Shown: one piece after another, positions 16,233 through 25,300 of the stretch
How the letters are laid out: every line of letters begins with the position of its first letter
Numbering within the stretch: the stretch's first letter is position 1
From: VRUE01 sp963701265
Lineage (GTDB): Bacteria; Actinomycetota; Thermoleophilia; Solirubrobacterales; 70-9
Reading direction: 5' to 3'
Assembly (NCBI GenBank): GCA_963701265.1
Contig: OY969581.1
Location: forward strand, 620,001 to 684,000
Length of the DNA: 64,000 nucleotides
Notes under the pieces: generated by a model
What the model was told of the DNA's origin: nothing
Databases searched by the model: none
What the model saw: the letters and a program-made list of their open reading frames with translations, nothing else
Translations under genes and position numbers: made by a program

Positions 16233-17096
16233 CTAGCGCCCGCGCGCCGCGGTGATGCCGAGGCTGACGGCGAGCTTGGCGCCGATGCCGGCGTAGACCG
16301 CCGCGTTGAGCAGTGGGTTGTGCTCGGCGGCGTCGAAGCGACGGTAGAAGCGACCCATGCCACGGTGGAAGGCGATCTCCTGTTTTGGCGCCCGCCGCTT
16401 GCCGCTGGAGCCGCCCTTGACGTGCAGCGCCACTCCTGCCGGCTCGTAGAAGACCTTCCAACCGGCCTGCCAGAAGCGCCGGCACCAATCGACGTCCTCC
16501 ATGTAGAGCCAGTAGCCCTCGTCGAGCAGGCCGACCTCGCGCACCGCCTCGGCGCGGCAGAGCATGAAGGCGCCGTTGACGGCGTCGACCTCGCCGGGGT
16601 CGTCATCCCCCAGGTGCGTGGCCCGGTACTGGCTCAGCGACTCACCGGCCTCCTCGCCCCGGCCGATGCCGGTGAAGTGGGCGAGGGCGCTGAGCGGGGT
16701 GGGGAAGGAGCGCTTGCAGGCGTGGTCCAGCTCTCCCGACTCAGTCACCAGCTTGCACCCGACCATGCCGATCCGCTCGTCCGAGTACAGCCGCTCCAGG
16801 CCGGCATCCAGGGTGCCGGCATAGACCTCGGTGTCGGGGTTGAGCAGCAGTACCGCCCTGGCCTCGTCCTCGCGCAGGACGACGTTGTTGGCGGCGGAGA
16901 AGCCGATGTTCTCGCGGCGCAGCAGGCGCACCTCGGGGAACTCCCGCTCGACCATGTCCGGGGTCGAGTCGGGGCTGCCGCTGTCGACCACGGTTACCCG
17001 CATAGCTCCGCTCGCCGGGTGCTCCCGCAGCGAGCGCAGGCAGCGCCGCAGCAGCGCTTCGGCGCCGTGGCTGACGATGACGATCTCGAGGTCCAA
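16233..17096 (-). CDS. Family 2 glycosyltransferase, rhamnosyltransferase-like
   Basis: This 287-residue GT2 has LEIVIVSHGAEALLRRCL, VTVVDSGSPDSTPD, ENIGFSAANNVVLR, VLLLNPDTEVYAG, and DEGYWLYMEDVDWCRRFWQAGW. The WLYMEDVDWCRR segment is strongly like rhamnosyltransferases of actinobacterial polysaccharide loci. It starts a few bases downstream of the sugar-transferase gene and is convergent with vapC. Confidence 0.88.
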   Translation of the reverse strand: MDLEIVIVSHGAEALLRRCLRSLREHPASGAMRVTVVDSGSPDSTPDMVEREFPEVRLLRRENIGFSAANNVVLREDEARAVLLLNPDTEVYAGTLDAGLERLYSDERIGMVGCKLVTESGELDHACKRSFPTPLSALAHFTGIGRGEEAGESLSQYRATHLGDDDPGEVDAVNGAFMLCRAEAVREVGLLDEGYWLYMEDVDWCRRFWQAGWKVFYEPAGVALHVKGGSSGKRRAPKQEIAFHRGMGRFYRRFDAAEHNPLLNAAVYAGIGAKLAVSLGITAARGR

Positions 17097-17150
17097 ATTT
17101 CGCTCCGCTGTTCCTTTGCCCTGCGATGCGCGGCTAGCGCACAGCGCAGG

Positions 17151-18638
17151 CTAGTAGGCGCCTTCGCCGCGGACGATTGCCCGCGGCGTGCGCAAGAGGA
17201 TCGCCAGATCGCCGGCGACCGAGAGGTTGTCGAGGTAGTCGCGCTCCATCGCCAGCCGCTCCTCGAAGGTGAGGTCGCCGCGCCCGTAGACCTGCATCGG
17301 GCCGGTCAGGCCAGGCTTGATCGCGAGGCGGGCGCGCTGGCGCTCGTCGTAGAGCGCGACCACCGCCTCCTCCTCGGGCCGCGGCCCGACCAGCGACATG
17401 TCGCCGCGCAGGACGTTGATCAGCTGCGGCAGCTCGTCGAGGCTGGTTCGCCGCAGCAGCTTGCCGGCGCGGGTGATGCGAGGGTCGTCGACGATCTTGA
17501 AGGCGGGCTCGTCGAGCTTCTCGAGGTCGACCAGTTCGGCGAGCCGCTCCTCCGCGTCGGTGACCATGGTGCGGAACTTCAACATCGTGAACGGCACGCC
17601 ATCCTTGCCGGCTCGTTTCTGGCGGAAGAAGACCGGGGTGCCCGAGTCGACCACGATCAGCAGCGCGATCGCGACCAGCAGCGGCGAGAGCACGGTCAGC
17701 ATCAGGCCCGAGACGAAGATGTCGAGGCTGCGCTTCAGCGCCAGGGTGGAGCGCGGCGGGTCGGAGAAACGGAAGTCGAGCACCGGCAGCTCGGCGAGTC
17801 GGTTGAGCTCGATCCCCGGGCCCAGCAGGCCGTAGTGCTTGGGCAGGAAGGTGAGGCCGAGGCCCACCGCCTTGCACTCCTCGATCAGGTGCTCGACGTC
17901 GCGCTCGCCGATCTCCTGCTCGGCGACGACGACGCGCTCGACGTCGTGTTCACGGGCCACCCGTGAGATCTCTCCGATCGAGCCCAGCCTTGGCAGGGCG
18001 GCTCGGCGGTCCTTGTCGCGTGGGTCGGAGAGGTAGCCGACCAGCTGCAGCCGCGCCTCGGGATGAGTGGCGATGCGCCGTGCGACCACGTCCGCCATCG
18101 CCGCCGGCCCGATGACGAGTCCCGTGGCGACGCCCGTCAGGCGCTGCCAGACGAAGCGCAGGACGGCCCGTGAGACGAAGCAGGCGAGCACGGCGCCGAT
18201 GCCGACGATGATCGCGCTCTTGGCCGAGAGCGCCCCGCCCGGGCTGAGCCAGAGCAGGCCGTCGAGGACGATCGTGCCCAGGGCGCTCGCCGAGATCAGC
18301 GATGGCAGCTCGTCAAGCGTGCTGTGGCGGATGCGGCGGTGGTCGTTGTCGTAGAGGCCGTGCAGCTTGATCACGAGCAGCCAGGCGGGGGTGAAGAGGA
18401 CGGCCCAGAAGAGCTTGGCCACGTCGGTGGTGGACGTCACCGAGGTGGCAACGCAGAGCGCGGCGAAGATCGCCACCCAGTCGCCGACCGCGAGCAGGCG
18501 GCGCAGCATCGCCCCCCGCCGGCGCGAGCCGCTGGGACCGGTCAGGCCAAGGCGGTTTGCCATCTCGGTTGGGGCGGGAGCCGCCTCTCGGGCGGGCTCC
18601 GTGGAACTTGCGGTGGTTCCTGTCGTCTTGGCGCTCAT
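17151..18638 (-). CDS. Polyprenyl glycosylphosphotransferase (WbaP/CpsE-like)
   Basis: This initiating enzyme transfers a sugar-1-phosphate to undecaprenyl phosphate. The 495-residue protein has four N-terminal membrane helices, a CoA-binding-like middle (SIGEISRVAREHDVERVVVAE), a further helix, and a C-terminal bacterial sugar-transferase domain. That domain has KRSLDIFVSG, FTMLKFRTM, RRTSLDELPQLINVLRGDMSLVGPRP and the terminal YGRGDLTFEER. ATG at 18638 overlaps the stop of the upstream ligase gene (TGATG). The frame extends upstream through that gene, but only as an arginine-rich shadow. Confidence 0.92.
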   Translation of the reverse strand: MSAKTTGTTASSTEPAREAAPAPTEMANRLGLTGPSGSRRRGAMLRRLLAVGDWVAIFAALCVATSVTSTTDVAKLFWAVLFTPAWLLVIKLHGLYDNDHRRIRHSTLDELPSLISASALGTIVLDGLLWLSPGGALSAKSAIIVGIGAVLACFVSRAVLRFVWQRLTGVATGLVIGPAAMADVVARRIATHPEARLQLVGYLSDPRDKDRRAALPRLGSIGEISRVAREHDVERVVVAEQEIGERDVEHLIEECKAVGLGLTFLPKHYGLLGPGIELNRLAELPVLDFRFSDPPRSTLALKRSLDIFVSGLMLTVLSPLLVAIALLIVVDSGTPVFFRQKRAGKDGVPFTMLKFRTMVTDAEERLAELVDLEKLDEPAFKIVDDPRITRAGKLLRRTSLDELPQLINVLRGDMSLVGPRPEEEAVVALYDERQRARLAIKPGLTGPMQVYGRGDLTFEERLAMERDYLDNLSVAGDLAILLRTPRAIVRGEGAY

Positions 18639-20653
18639 CAGCAGGTCCATTCTCCGCGCAGGCAGCGGGACTGCGGGTTGAGTTCGCGCGCCTTTTCGAT
18701 GTCGGCCTCTGCCGTCGTTTCTTCGCCGGCCGCGTGCTCCACCCTTGAACGCAGGTAGTACCACTGCCAGTTGTGGTCCTCGCGATCGATTGCCTGCCCG
18801 AAGCGCTCGATCGCCGTCGGGTAATCGCCTTGGCCCTCGGCCAGCAGGCCCAGCTGGACGTAGGGGGAGGCGGCGAAGGGCTCGATTGAGCGAGCTGTGT
18901 CGGCGTGGTCGACCGCGGCACCGAAGTCTTGCCGCGCCGCCGCGGCTTGGCTGGACTCGATCTCCCGCTCCACGAGCAACGGCCCGACCAGGGCGATCGC
19001 GGAGATCCAGGCGCCGACCACCACGGCGACGGTGAAGCCAAAGCGGCGGTCCTCCATCTTTTTGTTCGGCTCGCGGCGTGGGTCGGCGGCGATCTGACCG
19101 CAGCGAGCGGCGACAACGATGCCGGCAGCGAGGAAGAAGAACGCCCCCAGCGCCGGAATTTCCCAGAACCAGTCGAAGGCGGCGCTGATGGCGAAGGCGA
19201 GCATCGCGGCGAGCAGGACCGCGTAGCGTTCGCGTTGCGGCCCGGCGGCATTGCGCCAGGCGCCAAGGCCGCACCAGAGCAGCCAGCCGACCGTGGCGAG
19301 GACCAGCAGCCCACCGACGGCGCCGAGCTCGGCAAACGCCTCGAGATAGAGCGAGTGGGCGTCGTGGGTCGGCTTGGCGATCGTTCGCAGCTTCTCCCAC
19401 GAGAACTGGTAGGTCCCGGCGCCGTGACCGAGAACTGGCTTTTCGCCGAAGGCTTCGATCGCCGCGTCGTAGAAATCATGGCGCCCGGCACCGCCGAGGT
19501 CGGTGAAGTGGGCTTGTGGGTTGCTCGGGAACTGGATGTCGGGGCTGGAGAACTGGTCCCAGGCCCGTCCGCCAACCACGATCGTCGCGCCGATCGCCAG
19601 CAGAGCCCCTCCCAGCGCGATGCCTTTGAGCACCCTCGGGTTGCGGGAGGCGGCCACGGCACGGCCGCTGAGCGCACCCTCGCGACGCTCCTCCCAGCGC
19701 AGGGCCGCGACGAGCAGCAGGGAGAGGGCGGTCCCGCCGAGGAGGATGAGCAGCACCGTCACTCCCTGTGCTCGCGCCGTTGCTTCGCCGAGGTTGAGCG
19801 CGAGCTCTTCCCGCGCCTGCACCGCCAGCACCGCCGGCAGCGCACCGAGGATCCCGGCGGCGAGGGTGGCGAGCAGCCAGAGCCGGTCCCGGGACAGGGC
19901 GATCAGGCAGGCGCAGGCAACCACCGCGGCGAGCAGGCCGCCGCGCGAGTAGGTGAGGTAGAGGGCAAGCAGCGAGATCGGGATCGCGGCAGCCGAGAAC
20001 CAGCGCAGCACCGAGGACGTCGCGCGGCGGCTGCCCCAGAGCAGCAGGGTGATGCCGATGCCGAGCAGCGCCCCGTTTGCGTTCCAGTAACCGAGCGGAT
20101 AGTTGAGGCGCGGGCCGCTGCCAAGCGAGCTGCCGACGTAGAGTACGTGCGGCAGCAGCCTGCTCGTGATCCCCAGTATCGCGATCAGTGCCGCGACAAT
20201 TACCAGGCCTTCAGCGAAACGTTGGCGCCTTTCGTCGGTTTGGGCGATTAGGAACGCGGCAAGGAAGAAACCGAGGTAGACGGCAACGCGGTCTGCCTCG
20301 ATCACGCTGAGCTCAACCGAACCCGACCAGAGGGATGAGATTGCACACAGAAGCGACAGACAGACGATCAGTCCGCCTGCCCAGTACAGCGGTCGCTCCA
20401 GCTTCACGGACGAGCCTGCGCCAAAGACGAGCAGGGCAACCACGACCAGCCACACCGCAAGGCCGGCTATGTGACGATCGCTCACATCGAAGCCGCCGCC
20501 AGCCAGGGCAAGTCCGCCGATCAGGACGATCGGCGCAAGCAACGCCGCCGTTTGGTCTAACCTTGCGCGCCATGACTTTTGGGAAGCGCCATCACCTGGC
20601 CCCGAATCTGGGGCGCCACGTCTCCTTGCTGGTGTCAGTGATTGCTCTGGCAT
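18638..20653 (-). CDS. O-antigen ligase (WaaL-like) with C-terminal TPR
   Basis: This 671-residue membrane protein has about 12 transmembrane helices. A Wzy_C/WaaL-type region contains RLNYPLGYWNANGALLGIG and LALYLTYSRGGLLA, and a periplasmic loop has PVLGHGAGTYQFSWEKLR and DAHSLYLEAFAELG. These are the conserved ligase elements. Residues 560-665 form tetratricopeptide-like helices (QDFGAAVDHADTARSIEP, QGDYPTAIERFGQAIDRE). It probably joins or anchors finished polysaccharide. The assigned ATG overlaps the divergent secreted-protein gene by 82 bp. A TTG in codon 37 is an alternative, so the N-terminus is unsettled. Confidence 0.82.
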   Translation of the reverse strand: MPEQSLTPARRRGAPDSGPGDGASQKSWRARLDQTAALLAPIVLIGGLALAGGGFDVSDRHIAGLAVWLVVVALLVFGAGSSVKLERPLYWAGGLIVCLSLLCAISSLWSGSVELSVIEADRVAVYLGFFLAAFLIAQTDERRQRFAEGLVIVAALIAILGITSRLLPHVLYVGSSLGSGPRLNYPLGYWNANGALLGIGITLLLWGSRRATSSVLRWFSAAAIPISLLALYLTYSRGGLLAAVVACACLIALSRDRLWLLATLAAGILGALPAVLAVQAREELALNLGEATARAQGVTVLLILLGGTALSLLLVAALRWEERREGALSGRAVAASRNPRVLKGIALGGALLAIGATIVVGGRAWDQFSSPDIQFPSNPQAHFTDLGGAGRHDFYDAAIEAFGEKPVLGHGAGTYQFSWEKLRTIAKPTHDAHSLYLEAFAELGAVGGLLVLATVGWLLWCGLGAWRNAAGPQRERYAVLLAAMLAFAISAAFDWFWEIPALGAFFFLAAGIVVAARCGQIAADPRREPNKKMEDRRFGFTVAVVVGAWISAIALVGPLLVEREIESSQAAAARQDFGAAVDHADTARSIEPFAASPYVQLGLLAEGQGDYPTAIERFGQAIDREDHNWQWYYLRSRVEHAAGEETTAEADIEKARELNPQSRCLRGEWTC

Positions 20654-21165
20654 TGGCTTTCTGTGCGGTGCCCGCTCAGGCGGAATGTACGAGTTCGAGC
20701 TGCGTGCAGTACACCGACGCGGTCCCTAAGCCCGAAGGCCAAAACACTCCCTCGCACAACAACAACCCGAAAACCCCGGCGAAGGCATCAAAGACCGGTG
20801 AAGGGGGCGGAACTGCGCCGTCTCAAGGCGACAGCCAGGGCTCGACGGGGAATGAAGATTCTGGCGAAGGCGATTCATCTTCGAAGGAAGGCGCTGGGGT
20901 CGTCGCCGGTAACGACGGTGACAAGCCGCAGGGTAAACCAGGCGGCAGCGCCAACTCCGAGGCCAAGAACGCGGCGCATTCGGGCGACCAGAACGCATCC
21001 GGCGTCCCGACCTCGAACTCGAGCGACGACAGCAGCTCCTCGCCGCTGGTCCCGATCTTGATCGCGATTGCGGTTCTCGCCGCGATCTCTGTCGCCGTGG
21101 TGATGATTCGACAGCGGCGCCAGCGTCGCGGACCGAGCGCAACAGCCTCCCCCGAGGCAAACTGA
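20572..21165 (+). CDS. Secreted low-complexity protein with C-terminal membrane anchor
   Basis: This 197-residue protein has a signal peptide (LLVSVIALALAFCAVPAQA, cleavage after about residue 37), a cysteine pair (ECTSSSC) and about 110 residues rich in Gly, Ser, Asn, Lys and Asp. A transmembrane helix (LVPILIAIAVLAAISVAVVMI) and a basic tail follow. The layout suggests a wall-spanning or surface-displayed linker protein. The ATG at 20572 has no obvious ribosome site. It is followed 2 bp later by a secreted glycosidase-like gene, so the two may act together at the cell surface. I recognise no family. Confidence 0.7.
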   Translation: MTFGKRHHLAPNLGRHVSLLVSVIALALAFCAVPAQAECTSSSCVQYTDAVPKPEGQNTPSHNNNPKTPAKASKTGEGGGTAPSQGDSQGSTGNEDSGEGDSSSKEGAGVVAGNDGDKPQGKPGGSANSEAKNAAHSGDQNASGVPTSNSSDDSSSSPLVPILIAIAVLAAISVAVVMIRQRRQRRGPSATASPEAN

Positions 21166-21167
21166 TC

Positions 21168-22316
21168 ATGGCTCAGGAGCGGAAGCGCCCGTTTGGGCAG
21201 GCTCGTGCATGGATTGCGGCGATCGCGGTTTCCCTTGTTGCCCTGGCGGCGATGGCTCCGGCCGCGCTCGCCCTGCCGGGTGATTTCTGGGGCGTATCGC
21301 CACAGAACCCACCGAGCACCGAACAGTTCCAGCGCCTGCGGGCGGGCGGGGTCGACAGCGTGCGCATCCCGATTTCCTGGGGCGGGACCCAGCCGTTCAG
21401 CGGCTCGGAAACGAACTTCGCCGCCTCCGACCAGCTCGTCGCCGGTGCGACAGCCGCCGGCCTCAACGTGCTGCCGTTCGTCTACGACGCACCCGCTTGG
21501 GCCGTCGTGCCGGCGCGGGTGCCGGGCCCGGGCAACGCCATGGCGCCGAAGACCCTGCCGGTCAAGACCGGAGCCCAGCGCACCGCTTGGGCCAACTTCC
21601 TCAAGTTGGTCGTCGCCCGCTACGGGCCCGGCGGCAGCTTCTGGGTTGCCAACCCTGCCCTGCCCGAAAGCCCGATCCGCACCTGGCAGATCTGGAACGA
21701 GGAGAACTTCAAGTACTTCGTCGTGCGGCCCAGCCCGTCCGACTACGGCAAGCTGATCAACGTCTCCTACACGGCGATCAAAAGCATCGATCCCGCCGCC
21801 AAGCTGATTCTCGGCGGCATGTTCGCGCAGCCCCGCGAGGCCCAGTTCAAAAGCAAGCCGGCGCAGGCTTACTTTGCCACCGACTTCCTCGAAGGCGTCT
21901 ACAAGACGACGCCGGGGGTGAAGAGCAAGTTCAGCGGCGTTTCCCTGCATCCCTACACGTCCACTTACCAGCAGCTGACCCCGGACATCGAAGCCTTCCG
22001 GCTCGTGCTCAAGGAGAACCACGATGCCGGCAAGAAGCTCTGGATCACGGAGATCGGCTGGAGCTCGGAACCACCCGATCCGGTGCACAACGCGTTCGCC
22101 AAAGGCCCCAAGGGCCAGGTGACCCAGCTGAAGGGGGCCTTCAACCTCTTCAAGGCCAAGGCGACGAAATGGAAGCTGCAGCGGATCTACTGGTTCTCGG
22201 TCGACGATCAACCCGGTCTCTGCAATTTCTGTGGCGGCTCGGGCCTCTTTGGCGATGGTTTCGTGCCGAAGAAGTCCTGGTTCGCTTACGTGAAGTTCGC
22301 CGGCGGCCGTCCCTGA
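21168..22316 (+). CDS. Secreted clan-A glycoside hydrolase-like protein
   Basis: The 382-residue protein has a signal peptide (to about residue 35) and a (beta/alpha)8-type pattern. A candidate acid/base site is IWNEENFKYF and a candidate nucleophile is LWITEIGWSS. This Asn-Glu / Glu pairing is typical of clan GH-A (GH5, GH39 and relatives). VSLHPYTSTYQQL lies between. Placed at the end of the polysaccharide locus, it may trim or remodel the polymer. The exact family and substrate are not clear. Confidence 0.75.
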   Translation: MAQERKRPFGQARAWIAAIAVSLVALAAMAPAALALPGDFWGVSPQNPPSTEQFQRLRAGGVDSVRIPISWGGTQPFSGSETNFAASDQLVAGATAAGLNVLPFVYDAPAWAVVPARVPGPGNAMAPKTLPVKTGAQRTAWANFLKLVVARYGPGGSFWVANPALPESPIRTWQIWNEENFKYFVVRPSPSDYGKLINVSYTAIKSIDPAAKLILGGMFAQPREAQFKSKPAQAYFATDFLEGVYKTTPGVKSKFSGVSLHPYTSTYQQLTPDIEAFRLVLKENHDAGKKLWITEIGWSSEPPDPVHNAFAKGPKGQVTQLKGAFNLFKAKATKWKLQRIYWFSVDDQPGLCNFCGGSGLFGDGFVPKKSWFAYVKFAGGRP

Positions 22317-22354
22317 TTCACCGCCCGATCTAGCCGCCGCGTAAGATCGGTGGG

Positions 22355-25300
22355 TTGGCCGCCGATGCAAAACAGAGCGCGGGATCTGATCCCCTAGCGC
22401 CCTTTAGCGCCCCCGTCCGGCGCTGGTTCGAGGCATCCTTCGAGGGGCCAACGCCGGCGCAGGCGGGCGGCTGGGAGGCGATCTCCAGCGGCGCCAACAC
22501 GCTGATCTGCGCCCCCACCGGCTCGGGCAAGACGCTCGCCAGCTTTCTCTGGGGCATCGACAAGCTCTCGCGTGAGAACGATCGCGGCAACGGTGTCCGC
22601 CTCGTCTACGTCTCCCCGCTGAAGGCGCTCTCCTACGACATCGAGCGCAACCTGCGGGCGCCACTGCGCGGCATCGGGGCCGATATCTCGGTTGGCTTGC
22701 GCACCGGTGACACGCCGCAGAAAGAGCGGCGGGCGATGCAGAAAAAACCGCCCGACATCCTGATCACCACCCCCGAGTCGCTCTACCTGATGCTCTCCTC
22801 CGGAGTGCGCAAGATCTTCGCCACGACCGAGGCGATCATCGTCGACGAGATCCACGCTGTGGCCCAAAGTAAGCGCGGGTCGCATCTGGCGCTGACGCTC
22901 GAGAGGCTCGAGCACCTCGCCGAGGCCGAGACGATCCAACGGATCGGTCTCTCGGCAACGCAGCGCCCGCTGGAGCGGATCGCTCAGTTCCTGGTGGGGC
23001 CGAAACGCGAGTGCAAGGTTGTCGACGCCGGGATCGCCAAGGAGCTCGACCTGGAGATCGTCGTCCCCGTCGAGGACATGGCGGAACCCGGCGCGCCGGC
23101 TTTCCCCAACGAAGACGGCAACCCGACCGAGGGGGAGCCGCTGGCTCACGTCCGCTCGATCTGGCCCGCGATCTACCCGGAGCTGTTGAAGCTCGTTCAA
23201 GAACACACCTCGACCATCATCTTCGTCAACAACCGTCGCGCCTCTGAGCGCCTTGCCAAGCGCCTCAACGAGCTTGCCAACGGCGAAGGTGAACACGAGC
23301 TGCCGGCCACGGAGCATGCGGGGGCGAATGCGCCTGGGGCGGATGGGTCGGGTCCGTCGGGAACTCCCGGCGAAAGCCGGCCCGACGGACCCGACCCATC
23401 CGCCCCCGTTGAGATCGCCCGCGCCCACCACGGCTCGCTCTCGCACGAGGAGCGCACCGTCGTCGAGGAGCTCTTGAAGTCGGGCCAGCTGCCCTGCCTG
23501 GTCGCGACGTCATCCCTGGAGCTGGGCATCGACATGGGCGCCGTCGACCTGGTGATCCAGGTCGAGTCGCCGAAGTCGGTCAGCCGCGGCCTGCAGCGAG
23601 TCGGCCGCGCCGGCCACTCCGTGGGCGATGTCTCGCGCGGCCGCATCTTCCCCAAGTTCCGCGCCGACCTGCTCGAGTGCGCGGTGGTTGCTCGCCGCAT
23701 GCGCGAAGGGGCGATCGAGGAGACGGTGATCCCGCAGAACCCGCTCGACGTGCTCGCCCAGCAGCTGGTCGCGATGGCCGCCCTCGACGAGTGGGAGATC
23801 GACGAGGTCGAGCGCCTCGTCACCGCCTCGCAGCCCTTCCACGAGCTCTCCCGCGAGCAGCTGGAGAACGTGCTCGACATGCTCGACGGCCGCTATCCCT
23901 CCGACCGCTTCGCCGAGCTGCGCCCGCGCATCGTCTGGGATCGCGCCGAGGGCACCATGCATGGCCGCAAAGGCGCTCGCTCACTGGTCGTCACCAACGC
24001 CGGCACGATCCCCGACCGCGGCCTCTACGGCGTGCACCTCCCGGATGGCCGCCGCGTCGGCGAGCTCGACGAGGAGATGGTCTACGAGGCCCGCCCCGGG
24101 CAGACCTTCCTGCTCGGCGCCACCACCTGGCGGATCGAGGACATCACCCGCGACCGCGTCATCGTCACCCCGGCCCCCGGCGTCCCGGGCGCCGTTCCCT
24201 TCTGGAAGGGGGACGGGATCGGCCGCCCGGCCGAGCTCGGCAAGGCGATCGGCGCCTTCGCCCGCGAGGCGGTCTCGCGCAAGCCCGAGGAGCTGGCCGC
24301 CGAGTACGACCTCGACCGTCGCGCCGCCCAGAATCTCGTCGCCTACCTGCGTGAGCAGCAGACCGCGACCCGGGTCGTCCCCTCCGATGAGACGATCGTG
24401 GTCGAGCGCTTCCGCGATGAGATCGGCGACTGGCGGCTCTGCATCCTCTCGCCTTACGGTGGCCGCGTCCACGCCGCCTGGGGCCTGGCGCTCGCCGCCA
24501 AGATCCGCGCCGAGCGCGAGCTCGAGGCCGACGCGATCTGGTCCGACGACGGCATCGTCATCCACCTTCCCGATGCTGATGAGCCGCCCCCCGCCGACCT
24601 CGTCCTGATCGAGCCCGACGAGGTCGAAGAGCTCGTCGTCGGCGAGCTCGCCGGCTCCGCCCTCTTCGGCTCCCATTTCCGCGAGAACGCTGCCCGCTCG
24701 CTGCTCCTCCCGCGTGCCTATCCCGGCAAGCGCACACCGCTCTGGCAGCAGCGTCTGAAGTCCCAGAGCCTGCTCGAGGTCGCCCGCGACTTCCCCCGTT
24801 TCCCGGTCGTCCTGGAGACCTATCGCGAGGTGTTGCGCGACGTCCTCGACCTGCCCGCGCTGGGGGAGCTGCTGCGCGACCTGCACTCGCGCAAGCTCAG
24901 CCTGGTTGAGGTCGAGACGGCGACCGCTTCGCCCTTCGCCTCCTCGCTGCTCTTCGACTACGTCGCCACCTATATGTATGAGGGGGACACGCCGAACGCC
25001 GAGCGGCGGGCGGCGGCACTGGCGCTCGACCGCGATCTACTGCGCGAGCTGCTCGGCCAGGAGGAGCTGCGCGAACTGATCGACCCCGAGGCGCTGGAAG
25101 ACGTCGAGGCGCAGCTCCAGCACCGCACCGAGGCCGGCCAGGCCGGCGATCGCGATGCCCTGCAGCAGGTGCTGCGCAATCTCGGCGACCTCACCGCGGC
25201 CGAGTGCGAGGAGCGGGTTAGCGAGGGCTACTCAGCGGCCTCGATGCTGGAGAAGCTGATCGACGAGCGCCGCGCGGCGCTGGTGCGGATCAACGGCGAG

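Noticed and set aside
16320..17966. Plus-strand frame of 548 codons opposite two polysaccharide genes
   Set aside because: Antisense to both a GT2 and a sugar transferase with full motifs.
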